64,000 bases of DNA, from NCBI GenBank assembly GCA_045106985.1, contig JBGCFQ010000009.1, positions 62,001-126,000 on the forward strand, read 5' to 3'. Source of the DNA: JAUIET01 sp045106985. GTDB taxonomy: Bacteria > Pseudomonadota > Gammaproteobacteria > Pseudomonadales > JAUIET01. Below are positions 54,644-63,179 of this stretch, in pieces (within the stretch, counting starts at the first letter, position 1; every line of letters starts with the position of its first letter). Under the pieces are notes generated by a model. It saw only the letters and a program-made list of their open reading frames with translations, did no database searches and had not been told where the DNA came from. A program made the position numbers and the translations under genes.

Positions 54644-55726
54644 CTATTCAAATTCCGTTAGCGGCACTATCGCTAATCGATCCCCCAAGAACGAACCCAG
54701 ATAAACCTTGTCGCGATTATACCGCGCAACTGTTGCCGCACCCATTGGCGGGCCTTGGTGCTTGTACACCGATCGAGTGGCCATTGTGTCCGGATTCAGC
54801 GCGACTATTTCAAATTCCAGGCCGCAGGTTACAAGAGGTTCTTGAAAGCAGGTAAGCAAAGTGGCTGTATCGGCACTGTGTGTTGCTAACCAGAGGTCAC
54901 CATTGGGTGCCCAAGCACTGTTGTCTGCATTGGGTATCGCCGCAACCCCCACTAGCTGTTCTTTTTCAAGGTCGTATTTATGAACCTCTTGGTTCATGTA
55001 CTGATTAATAAATGCATATCTCTGATCAGAACTGATTTCAATACCATTGGTTAGACTGCCCTCGGTGCCCGGCAGCATGCGCAGGCCTGTTTCTTTATTC
55101 CAGCGCCATACATCGCCAGTTTGCGATTTAAAAAGCATCGCACGCAACTCGCTGGCAAAATCATCGGGCTTAAACATGCGGGTATAAATCACGTCACCAT
55201 TTGCCATTCCCACCACGTCATTCATTAGGGTGTTCGCCGCAGGAAAAACGCAGCCTTGCCACTGCAGGTGCGGCAGGCCATTGTTGCTGGTTTCAACGCT
55301 AAATAACTCGACGGCTTCGCGGTCACCGTGGTTGACTAGCAGATACCTCAGGCTACCGTCGACGAGGGTCGCCAGGTGCGTTCCATGCGGGCTCATCTCG
55401 TCTGTAGGGGGTGTGTCACAAGCTGCGTCACCTTGTAGCTGCGCCGGAGCCATTTGCGTGGCTGGAGAGTAAATTGGTTGCCAGCTTTCGTCATTGGTGT
55501 TGAACAATAGAATACGTCCTGCTCGATCGCCCATTCCACCCAGTTCGCTTAATAACAAATAGTCGCCTCCTGGAATAACAGCGATGTCTTCAGGCGACTG
55601 CATACCACAAACAACCCGCATTGACTCTCCGTCAACGCAGTCGTATATCTGCGACCCTTCTGGCAGGCTGCAGGCTGCCACTAGTAATACTAGCGATGCC
55701 AAGAACGCCCTTCGAACATGCTTCAT
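54644..55726 (-). CDS. SMP-30/paraoxonase-like beta-propeller lipoprotein
   Basis: The 360-residue protein has a lipobox (LVAAC, lipidated Cys near 19). The mature part is a beta-propeller of the SMP-30/PON type: EDIAVIPGGDYLLLSE, SPHGTHLATLVDGSLRYLLVNHG, LMNDVVGMANGDVIYTRMF, and TNGIEISSDQRYAFINQY. PON-like enzymes are Ca2+-dependent lactonases or arylesterases. The position of Asn and Asp residues fits a central calcium site, but no activity is proven. It is divergent from the molybdopterin enzyme. Confidence 0.78.
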   Translation of the reverse strand: MKHVRRAFLASLVLLVAACSLPEGSQIYDCVDGESMRVVCGMQSPEDIAVIPGGDYLLLSELGGMGDRAGRILLFNTNDESWQPIYSPATQMAPAQLQGDAACDTPPTDEMSPHGTHLATLVDGSLRYLLVNHGDREAVELFSVETSNNGLPHLQWQGCVFPAANTLMNDVVGMANGDVIYTRMFKPDDFASELRAMLFKSQTGDVWRWNKETGLRMLPGTEGSLTNGIEISSDQRYAFINQYMNQEVHKYDLEKEQLVGVAAIPNADNSAWAPNGDLWLATHSADTATLLTCFQEPLVTCGLEFEIVALNPDTMATRSVYKHQGPPMGAATVARYNRDKVYLGSFLGDRLAIVPLTEFE

Positions 55727-55888
55727 GGGTGTATTCCCTAACTCTGGTTTCGCGCTGAAGGGTAGCAGCTTTTTGATTCTCTTATCGATTCACTACAACG
55801 GCTCAAGCATTACACGCCGTTTACATTTACTGCTCGCATAGCGCTATTGACGTACCATCAGCGCAGTTTTTTACTTGAGATCAGAACC

Positions 55889-58138
55889 ATGACCGCGCAT
55901 GTGACCCGCACTGTCAGAAGAACTTGTCCTACTTGCGAAGCCTGTTGCGGCTTGATTGTTGAAGTAGACGATAACAGTAAAACAATTCTCTCTGTGCATG
56001 GCGATCCGGATGACCCGCGCAGTAAAGGTTATGTATGCGCTAAGTCGCAGGCATTTCGTTACATTCATGACGACCCTGAACGATTACGCACGCCGGTCAA
56101 GAAGACCGATGAAGGAACCTGGCAGGCTATAAGTTGGGAAGAAGCGTTTGCAACGATAGCAGAGCGGCTTAATACAATTCGTACAGAATCGGGCAAAGAT
56201 TCAATCGCTCTGTATGTTGGTAACCCCACAGGGCATATCGTATCTTGCCAGATATACTTGCAGGGGCTAATGCAGTCATTAGCAACAGAGCGCTTTTTCT
56301 CAGCGGGCACTGTTGATCAACACCCACAGCAAATGGGCAGTTTTGTGCTTTATGGAGAGGAGTGGAAGTTCCCAATTCCCGATACCGACCGCACTGATTA
56401 CTTCATAATTATGGGCGCGAACCCTATGGTATCGCAGGGCAGTTTAATGTCTGCTCCCGACATCGAATCACGCCTTAAAGCCATTCGTGCGCGCGGCGGT
56501 AAAGTGGTCGTTATTGACCCACGCTTTACCGAAACGTCTGAGCAAGCTGACCAGCATATTTATATTAAGCCAGGAACTGACGCCTTCATGCTAATGGCTT
56601 TCATCAATGAGATGTTTGCCAAAGAGTGGGTAAATCTAGGCCATCTGGACGGCCTAGTTGATGGTGTTGATGAGCTACGAGCAGCCGTCAGCAATTACAC
56701 ACCAGAAAGCACAGAAGCAACTACAGGTGTTAGTGCGTCAATTCTACGCCAGCTGGTACAAGAGTATTGCGCCGCTCGTACTGGTGCGGCTTACGGTCGA
56801 ATCGGCTTATGTACCCAGCAATATGGAACGCTCGCTAGCTGGCTGGTAGATGTAATTAGTTTGTTAGCTGGAAAGCTCGACGTTGATGGCGGCATGATGT
56901 TCCCGCGGCCACCGACGAGCAGCCCCACATCAGGCGAGCCAGATACTGATGCACACTGGGGGCGCTGGAAATCGCGAGTGCGAGGTTTTCCTGAAACCTG
57001 CGGCGAACTACCGGCTAACCTGATGGCCGAGGAAATCACCGCGACTGGCGAAGACAAAGTACGCGCGCTAATTACCATTTGCGGCAATCCCGTTCTTAGC
57101 GTTCCAAATGGTAAGGAACTGCGGGAAGCAATAAAGACTCTGGACTTCATGGTCGCCTTGGATATTTACATCAACGAAACAAGCAGCCAAGCCGATATTA
57201 TTTTGCCTTCTACCACTCAGGCAGAACAAACCAACTATGACCTGACCTTCACCGGCACCAGTGGCCGAAACTTTGCAAACTTTACAGCGCAGTTGTTTGA
57301 GCCTGAAGGCGATCTGAAAACAATGGGTGAAGCTCTTTGCGCGATCACGGCGGGCTTGAATGGTATCAGCGCTGAAGACATGGATGCTTTTATGTTTGAA
57401 GGCACGCTAGAACGGGTGGCCGGTCAGTCCGCCCAGATTGGCCGCGAGTTAGATAAGGATGCAATCCGAGCTGAATACGCGGGCCAACCAGGCTGGGAAA
57501 GAGTCATAGACCTAATGCTGCGAAACGGCCCTTATGGTGACGGTTTTGATGGTAATGCTAAGGGCTTGTCATTAGCAAAACTAGCGGCGCAAGGCGGCAG
57601 CGTCGACCTTGGGGCGCTTACAAGCCAACTTCCTGACCAATTGAAAACAGAGGGTAAGCGAATACGGTTGATGCACCCCTTAATCTGTGAAGAGTTTGAT
57701 CGCATCGCCGCCGACTCGGCACATGAGAGCGCTAAGAGTTCAGCAAATGATATGCTGCTTATTGGCCGTCGAAATATTCGCGATATGAATTCTTGGCTAC
57801 ACAATATAAAACAGTATGTGCGTGGCAAAAACCGTTGCACCATGATCATTCATTCTAAAGATGCACTACGAATTGGCCTGAAAGAAGGCTCAGAGGCACT
57901 GGTTAAATCAAGGGTTGGTGAGTCTACTGTGCCCATTGAGATAAGTGACGCAATAATGGAAGGTGTCGTTAGTATTCCTCATGGTTTTGGTCATACTTAT
58001 CAGGACTCCAAGCAAAGTCTGGCGAATGATACCGCGCCCGGCATTAGCTGCAATGACCTGATTGATCACGAAATTCTGGATACAGCGTCAGGCACCAGTG
58101 TTGTTAACGGCGCTAAAGTGCAGGTGTACTGTGCTTAG
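55889..58138 (+). CDS. Molybdopterin oxidoreductase (bis-MGD family), formate-dehydrogenase-like
   Basis: From ATG 55889 the protein is 749 residues. A 4Fe-4S ligand set C-x2-C-x3-C (C13, C16, C20) is completed by KGYVCAK. Family motifs follow: YVGNPTGH, NPMVSQGSLM, RGGKVVVIDPRFTET, YIKPGTDAFMLMAF, and the C-terminal MGD-binding domain (LLIGRRNIRDMNSWL, IHSKDALRIGLKEG). In the usual Mo-ligand region I read GTVDQHPQQM, with neither Cys nor SeCys, so the ligand could be Asp or none. There is no Tat signal. No Fe-S or membrane subunit gene follows, so the electron acceptor is unknown. Confidence 0.87.
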   Translation: MTAHVTRTVRRTCPTCEACCGLIVEVDDNSKTILSVHGDPDDPRSKGYVCAKSQAFRYIHDDPERLRTPVKKTDEGTWQAISWEEAFATIAERLNTIRTESGKDSIALYVGNPTGHIVSCQIYLQGLMQSLATERFFSAGTVDQHPQQMGSFVLYGEEWKFPIPDTDRTDYFIIMGANPMVSQGSLMSAPDIESRLKAIRARGGKVVVIDPRFTETSEQADQHIYIKPGTDAFMLMAFINEMFAKEWVNLGHLDGLVDGVDELRAAVSNYTPESTEATTGVSASILRQLVQEYCAARTGAAYGRIGLCTQQYGTLASWLVDVISLLAGKLDVDGGMMFPRPPTSSPTSGEPDTDAHWGRWKSRVRGFPETCGELPANLMAEEITATGEDKVRALITICGNPVLSVPNGKELREAIKTLDFMVALDIYINETSSQADIILPSTTQAEQTNYDLTFTGTSGRNFANFTAQLFEPEGDLKTMGEALCAITAGLNGISAEDMDAFMFEGTLERVAGQSAQIGRELDKDAIRAEYAGQPGWERVIDLMLRNGPYGDGFDGNAKGLSLAKLAAQGGSVDLGALTSQLPDQLKTEGKRIRLMHPLICEEFDRIAADSAHESAKSSANDMLLIGRRNIRDMNSWLHNIKQYVRGKNRCTMIIHSKDALRIGLKEGSEALVKSRVGESTVPIEISDAIMEGVVSIPHGFGHTYQDSKQSLANDTAPGISCNDLIDHEILDTASGTSVVNGAKVQVYCA

Positions 58139-58186
58139 TCGATGCGACACTTCACAACTATACGAAGCATCAATAAGGAGTAAACA

Positions 58187-58975
58187 GTGACAATGAAGGT
58201 AAACGTAGCATTAGTCACCGGCGGCGCCAGCGGCATGGGTCGCCTCGCGGCACTGGACCTGGCAAACAAAGGCGCGAAAGTCGCCATTGTTGATATGAAC
58301 GAAGAAAACTTGGCAGCAACAGCGGCCGAGTCTAACAACATAACAGCCTATCGCTGCGATGTCTCTGACCTAGACGCTGTGCGCCTACTTGTAGATAAAG
58401 TACAAACAGAACTGGGTGAGATAGATCGACTGACTCAATGCGCAGCCATTATGCCTGGCGATTCAATACGAGGTATGAGCGCTGAGCTAACCAACAAGCA
58501 AATGCTGATCAACTATTGCGGTACTGTGAATATGGTTAAGACTGTAATGGAGGGTATGGAACAACGCGGCCGAGGGCAAATCGCAGTATTCGGTTCAATG
58601 GCCGGTTCGGTGTTGACCCACGGGCTGGGGGGTTACAGTGCGACCAAAGCCGCGACTAACGTATGGATGGAAGTGCTTGCCGAAGAACAACGCGATAGTC
58701 CGGTTCATTATCTTTTGGTGTGCCCTCCAATGGTCAATACACCATTGGTCGACCAAGCGTTGGAAAAGGGCCCAGGGTCAATAAAGGGTGCTGTTAAAGA
58801 CAAGCGTATGTCTGAACCGCAGGATATTGTCGATGCCGTTGAAGCGGTGCTGGCAAAAGGCAAGAGCGGTAAAAATTGGCGTGTATGCCCACAATCGGCA
58901 GGGACAATGATGTTTTTAAGGCGCTTGGCTCCAGGACTGATGTGGAAGATGATGCGCAAAGCTAACGGCTCTTGA
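58187..58975 (+). CDS. Short-chain dehydrogenase/reductase
   Basis: The 262-residue SDR has VTGGASGMGRLAALDLA, DVSDLDAVRLLV, an NAG-like CAAIMPGD, the catalytic Ser in FGSMAGSV, and YSATKAATN for Tyr-Lys. The start is GTG 58187, with AAGGAG seven bp upstream; the ATG at 58193 would be 13 bp away. It lies 49 bp after the molybdopterin enzyme on the same strand and may be cotranscribed. The substrate is unknown. Confidence 0.87.
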   Translation: MTMKVNVALVTGGASGMGRLAALDLANKGAKVAIVDMNEENLAATAAESNNITAYRCDVSDLDAVRLLVDKVQTELGEIDRLTQCAAIMPGDSIRGMSAELTNKQMLINYCGTVNMVKTVMEGMEQRGRGQIAVFGSMAGSVLTHGLGGYSATKAATNVWMEVLAEEQRDSPVHYLLVCPPMVNTPLVDQALEKGPGSIKGAVKDKRMSEPQDIVDAVEAVLAKGKSGKNWRVCPQSAGTMMFLRRLAPGLMWKMMRKANGS

Positions 58976-59142
58976 TCTTTTAGTGATCACCTTGCCTGAC
59001 GAGTAGACTTTTTAGGGTAATCGTTATGCGCTAATTGGGCTCTTACCGCTTAATCGACGAGCGTCCATTTTGTCGGCAGGAACCAGCCGCAACGTTTACT
59101 GCAGTGGACTACACTTTAGGTATCTAGTTTGGAACGGATACC

Positions 59143-60126
59143 ATGCGGTCCCAACCGATTGAATTCTTTCAACGAATTTCGATGTATTTAGCAATAGTGT
59201 GCATAGTTGTGCTCACCCCTTTTGCTATCAACAATTTTGCCCAAGGCCGAACCAGTATTGGCATCGGTGCTTCTGCCATCATTGGTTTTTTTGCATTCAA
59301 TGCCTACAGCATCTCGATTCTTAAAAAGTACTACCCGTCATTAACGCTTTTAGCTCTTATGCCGGCAGTTGTCGCTTTTTTAATCTCGGCATTGGCTTCA
59401 CAAGGAATTATCGGCGCTCTTTGGTGTTATCCGGCGGTAATAGCCTTTTACTTTATGTTGCCCGAACGCAAGGCCTGGCTTGCCAATGGCGTTATTCTGG
59501 CCTCAATATTTCCAGTAATTTGGGCCAGCTTCGATCCCGGCCTTGCGACCCGCATTATTGCTACATTGGGCATTATAAGTATTTTGTCGGTTGTGTTTAT
59601 TCGGGTAATCAATGAACAACAGATACAACTTCGTGAACAGGCAATTACTGACCCATTGACCGGGGTTCTTAACCGCAAACTCCTGCAAGCCAGTCTTGAA
59701 GACGCTGTCGAACAGAGTAAGCGCGCTGGTTTGCCAATGACTCTGATTTCACTGGATTTGGACTATTTTAAAAATATCAACGATACACATGGCCATGATG
59801 CTGGCGATGAAGTGCTTCGCGCAGTGGGTGAAGTATTACGCACCAGATGCCGCAAAGTGGATCGAGTGTTTCGCCTCGGCGGAGAGGAGTTTTTAGTTCT
59901 TCTCTACAACTCAACTGCTGAAAATGGTCTTGGTACCGCCGAGGATCTTCGCCAGGCGGTTGCCGGACTGGAGTCTCCTGATGATAGCCCTGTAACGATC
60001 AGCGCCGGCGTGGCCTGCCTCCAACCGAACGAGGACTGGCAAGGATGGATGAAGCGCAGTGACACTAAAGTCTATGAGGCCAAAAAGGCCGGAAGAAATC
60101 AGGTTGCTAGCTGCGACAGTATTTGA
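59143..60126 (+). CDS. Membrane-bound diguanylate cyclase (GGDEF)
   Basis: The 327-residue protein has about five or six N-terminal membrane helices (residues 15-160), a short signalling helix, and a GGDEF domain beginning DPLTGVLNRKLLQ. The active motif is GGEEF, preceded five residues earlier by RKVD, the I-site for product inhibition. It should make cyclic di-GMP in answer to an unknown membrane signal. It starts at ATG 59143 and has no evident operon partner. Confidence 0.92.
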   Translation: MRSQPIEFFQRISMYLAIVCIVVLTPFAINNFAQGRTSIGIGASAIIGFFAFNAYSISILKKYYPSLTLLALMPAVVAFLISALASQGIIGALWCYPAVIAFYFMLPERKAWLANGVILASIFPVIWASFDPGLATRIIATLGIISILSVVFIRVINEQQIQLREQAITDPLTGVLNRKLLQASLEDAVEQSKRAGLPMTLISLDLDYFKNINDTHGHDAGDEVLRAVGEVLRTRCRKVDRVFRLGGEEFLVLLYNSTAENGLGTAEDLRQAVAGLESPDDSPVTISAGVACLQPNEDWQGWMKRSDTKVYEAKKAGRNQVASCDSI

Positions 60127-60309
60127 CTGGCTTCTGTTTTTGAGTTTCCCAGCGAAGCACCGACAGAAACGAAGAGAACTTTATGTTTAAGCATATCGCG
60201 TATAGCACTATTGATCTAACGTTTATTATAAGCTCTATCTTGTTTGCTAAAGCGGAGTAGGCAGTCAGCTCGACAGCGATCTAATTCGCTGTACCACTTA
60301 CCTCACTTA

Positions 60310-60795
60310 TTAAGTCGGTTGTGTTTCTATCTCTCCCTCTATTAATAATCCCTGACGATTTCGCGAGGCTTCAGCGCGCTTCGCTCCCATTACGGAGCTC
60401 TGAATTTTTCTCCAATCATCAAACTTTTCTAATTCTGCACTTACAGATTTAACAGTCCAGGCTAGCAAAGCAATATCGTCCAGGTAACCGAGACCCAATA
60501 TGAAATCTGGCACTAAATCCGCCGGCATTATGAAATACAACAAGGCCGCGATGATCAACAATAAGGTCTTTGACGATACTTCTTTATATTCTCCGCTACG
60601 GTAACTACGTAACATAGAGACTAACAATTGAACCTGCCCCCAGGCTTCCTGCATGCCATTTTTTCGATTATCGGCTTTGCTAGTGGCCCTGTTCAACAAG
60701 GCATCAAGTTTAGCGGGGTTCTGCAAGTACTCCACCGCCAACTTCATAGACTCGGTATACATTCGACTGCGTCTTGTTCGATCATGCATGGCCAT
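60310..60795 (-). CDS. DUF1232 (YkvA) family protein
   Basis: The 161-residue protein has the DUF1232 core: LLLIIAALLYFIMPADLVPDFILGLGYLDDIALLAW, with two hydrophobic segments flanking a PADLVPD turn. A charged N-terminal helix pair lies before it. The function of this family is unknown. The start is ATG 60795, or ATG 60789 two codons later. Confidence 0.85.
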   Translation of the reverse strand: MAMHDRTRRSRMYTESMKLAVEYLQNPAKLDALLNRATSKADNRKNGMQEAWGQVQLLVSMLRSYRSGEYKEVSSKTLLLIIAALLYFIMPADLVPDFILGLGYLDDIALLAWTVKSVSAELEKFDDWRKIQSSVMGAKRAEASRNRQGLLIEGEIETQPT

Positions 60796-60900
60796 TAATA
60801 AGTCCTTCGATTAGGTGTTGGTCTATTGTTCTGCTACCGAGCATAGTTTAGGCTTATTATACCGTATGCTTCAGAATGTCTTAGTGAAATAGGCCTACTG

Positions 60901-62007
60901 TTACGCGTCAAACTGTGAGCTGCTGCGAGCTCGCCCACCAGGGCCGCTGTATGCCATGCCTACTCCGGGAGGCACAGTAAAGATGCTATCATCTGGTATT
61001 TGTCGCGCAAGCGACTTCCAGGCGCTAACAATCTGGTCCTCAGCCTCGTAATCGAATGGATCCTGCAAAACCATCTCTTCCATTCCACCTGACTCTGGTT
61101 GATTCTCAAGTAGCCAGCGCGCTGTTCTGCCCAAGGCTTCCGCCGGCTCCACTAAGTCTGTGTAACCAAGTCTGTGTTTGAGCTTTCCCATATCTAACAA
61201 ACGATGTGTGCTCTGCGGTTGGCCCAACATAGGCAGCCCAACAGAACACAGCTCATTAGGAATTGATATAGTTTCCAAACGGTGGTCCAAGGCGCTAGCA
61301 ATGATTTCGACGACTTGGTTCAGACTCATACACACGGCGTCGCCACAATTAAATATTTGGCCCGCAGCCTGCTCAGCTTGTTCGACGGCCAATAGCACGG
61401 CATGCGCTATGTTCTCTGCGAAGCCATAGGTTTGTAGCGTCAAGCCACCATCTGGAATTATGATCGAGGATCGACGATCTCTTATCCGCCTGACAATGCA
61501 CCATTCTCTTGGCACCATCTGATATGGCCCGTAAACATAGGGGTAGCGAAAATGAGTAGCACTGGGAATGAGCTCAAACAATGCCTGCTCGGTTTGAACG
61601 ATTCGATAGCCCTTCTCGTCTTCTTCGGGCCGACTTATCAAAGTCGCATTCTCATCAGTTGGCGCCGGGAGCCCTTCGGGTTGCCACAGTGCTGCGTTCA
61701 TATATCCGCGGTAAGCCGGCGCTCCACCGGCGGAGATAAAGCGGTCGCATTTATTTTTCATAACACGAGCGACCGCACGCAGACGCCCATAAGTAGCTAT
61801 GCACAAATCGAAGCTCTGGTCGTGCAATGCGACTGTCAAAGCATCCTCATCGTATGGATCACAGGTGATGTGCGGCAAGGACTCAGGTAGCTCGGCTATT
61901 TTGTGCTTACCCCGGTTCAGCAAGGTGACATCATGACCTTTGGCGAGCAAGCCATTGACAATAAACTGACCGGTGGCTCCGGCCCCTCCAATTACTAATG
62001 TTTTCAT
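60901..62007 (-). CDS. NAD-dependent epimerase/dehydratase (extended SDR)
   Basis: The 368-residue protein has an N-terminal IGGAGATGQFI Rossmann motif (5-15), HDVTLLNRGKHK, then IVQTEQALFEL in place of a typical YxxxK, and HFRYPYVYGPYQMVPREW. Some members of this group act on sugar nucleotides, others serve as RNA-binding or regulatory proteins. The substrate is unknown. It starts at ATG 62007 and is divergent from moaA. Confidence 0.8.
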   Translation of the reverse strand: MKTLVIGGAGATGQFIVNGLLAKGHDVTLLNRGKHKIAELPESLPHITCDPYDEDALTVALHDQSFDLCIATYGRLRAVARVMKNKCDRFISAGGAPAYRGYMNAALWQPEGLPAPTDENATLISRPEEDEKGYRIVQTEQALFELIPSATHFRYPYVYGPYQMVPREWCIVRRIRDRRSSIIIPDGGLTLQTYGFAENIAHAVLLAVEQAEQAAGQIFNCGDAVCMSLNQVVEIIASALDHRLETISIPNELCSVGLPMLGQPQSTHRLLDMGKLKHRLGYTDLVEPAEALGRTARWLLENQPESGGMEEMVLQDPFDYEAEDQIVSAWKSLARQIPDDSIFTVPPGVGMAYSGPGGRARSSSQFDA

Positions 62008-62177
62008 ACGCTTAGCTCGATATTTACCCGCCTAGACTGACAAAGTTGAACATTAAAAGCAATCTTTAGCTTTGCGGTAATTCATTCCGCCCTTGCAGTG
62101 GGTTATTATTCCTAGCCCGCAACTAAATACACATCCAAATCCTTGTGTAGAGTGCTCTTCGCATACCACAACGCCCC

Positions 62178-63179
62178 ATGAATCCAAGTAGTAACAAACA
62201 GCTTACCGACCGTTTTGGTCGCACAGTGGACTATGTAAGATTGTCGGTGACCGACCGCTGCGACTTTCGTTGTGTCTACTGCATGGCGGAAGACATGCAG
62301 TTTCTGCCTAGAAAAGAAATCTTGTCCCTCGAAGAAATAGGCCGCATTGCCAATGCGTTCACAGATCTCGGCGTAAAGAAGATTCGACTAACAGGTGGTG
62401 AACCTTTGGTTCGCAAAAACGTCGTAAAGCTGGTCGAGCAAATAGCCGCCGCTCCTGGCCTGGAAGAACTCAATATCACTAGCAACGGCTCGCAGCTCAC
62501 TCGTTACGCTGGGCCGCTAAAGCAAGCCGGAGTAACACGCTTAAACATTAGCCTGGATAGCTTACGAGAGGATCGTTTCCACGCGATTACTCGCACCGGG
62601 CACCTGCAGCAAGTGCTTGATGGCATAAGTGCCGCGCAGGCTGCAGGTTTCGAGAGAACCAAGATTAATGCGGTGATTCTCAATGGTCGCAATGATGATG
62701 AAATTATTGATCTGCTGGAATTTTGTATCAAAAACTCGCTGGATATTTCTTACATAGAAGAAATGCCATTGGGCTTAATAGACGAACACGATCGCGCACT
62801 TACTTACTGCTCCAGCGACACCGTTCGCAACATAATTGGCGAACGCTATGCTCTGAGTAATAGCTCTGCCAATACAGCTGGGCCTTCAGACTATTATAAA
62901 ATTGAAGGTTCGACCATTCGAGTAGGATTTATTTCCCCTCACAGTCATAATTTTTGCCATCTCTGTAATCGTGTACGAGTAACCGTAGAAGGCCGATTGC
63001 TGCTCTGCTTAGGCAACGAACACTCTGTAGACCTGCGCTCTATAATGCGCGGTGGCGCCAGCGACCAAGAACTGCGAGATACCATTGTTGACGCCATGGA
63101 ACTAAAACCAGAACGTCACTATTTTGATTTAAACGACGAGCCACAGATTGTGCGCTTTATGAATATGACAGGTGGCTAA
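62178..63179 (+). CDS. moaA: GTP 3',8-cyclase MoaA
   Basis: MoaA converts GTP to the first intermediate of molybdopterin synthesis by radical-SAM chemistry. The 333-residue protein has the N-terminal cluster C28/C32/C35 (CDFRCVYC), the SAM site TGGEP, and a second cluster near the end (CHLCNRVRV, then C in LLLCLGN, spacing C-x2-C-x13-C). It ends GG, needed for activity. It starts at ATG 62178. Its stop overlaps the start of a MoxR-type gene (TAATG). Confidence 0.95.
   Translation: MNPSSNKQLTDRFGRTVDYVRLSVTDRCDFRCVYCMAEDMQFLPRKEILSLEEIGRIANAFTDLGVKKIRLTGGEPLVRKNVVKLVEQIAAAPGLEELNITSNGSQLTRYAGPLKQAGVTRLNISLDSLREDRFHAITRTGHLQQVLDGISAAQAAGFERTKINAVILNGRNDDEIIDLLEFCIKNSLDISYIEEMPLGLIDEHDRALTYCSSDTVRNIIGERYALSNSSANTAGPSDYYKIEGSTIRVGFISPHSHNFCHLCNRVRVTVEGRLLLCLGNEHSVDLRSIMRGGASDQELRDTIVDAMELKPERHYFDLNDEPQIVRFMNMTGG

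Noticed and set aside
60183..60260. Frame for a 25-residue peptide after the diguanylate cyclase
   Set aside because: It is short, with no family, and the upstream region has no clear ribosome-binding site.
62008..62177. Possible molybdenum cofactor riboswitch before moaA
   Set aside because: The leader is long enough, but I could not find the paired-stem arrangement of that element by eye.
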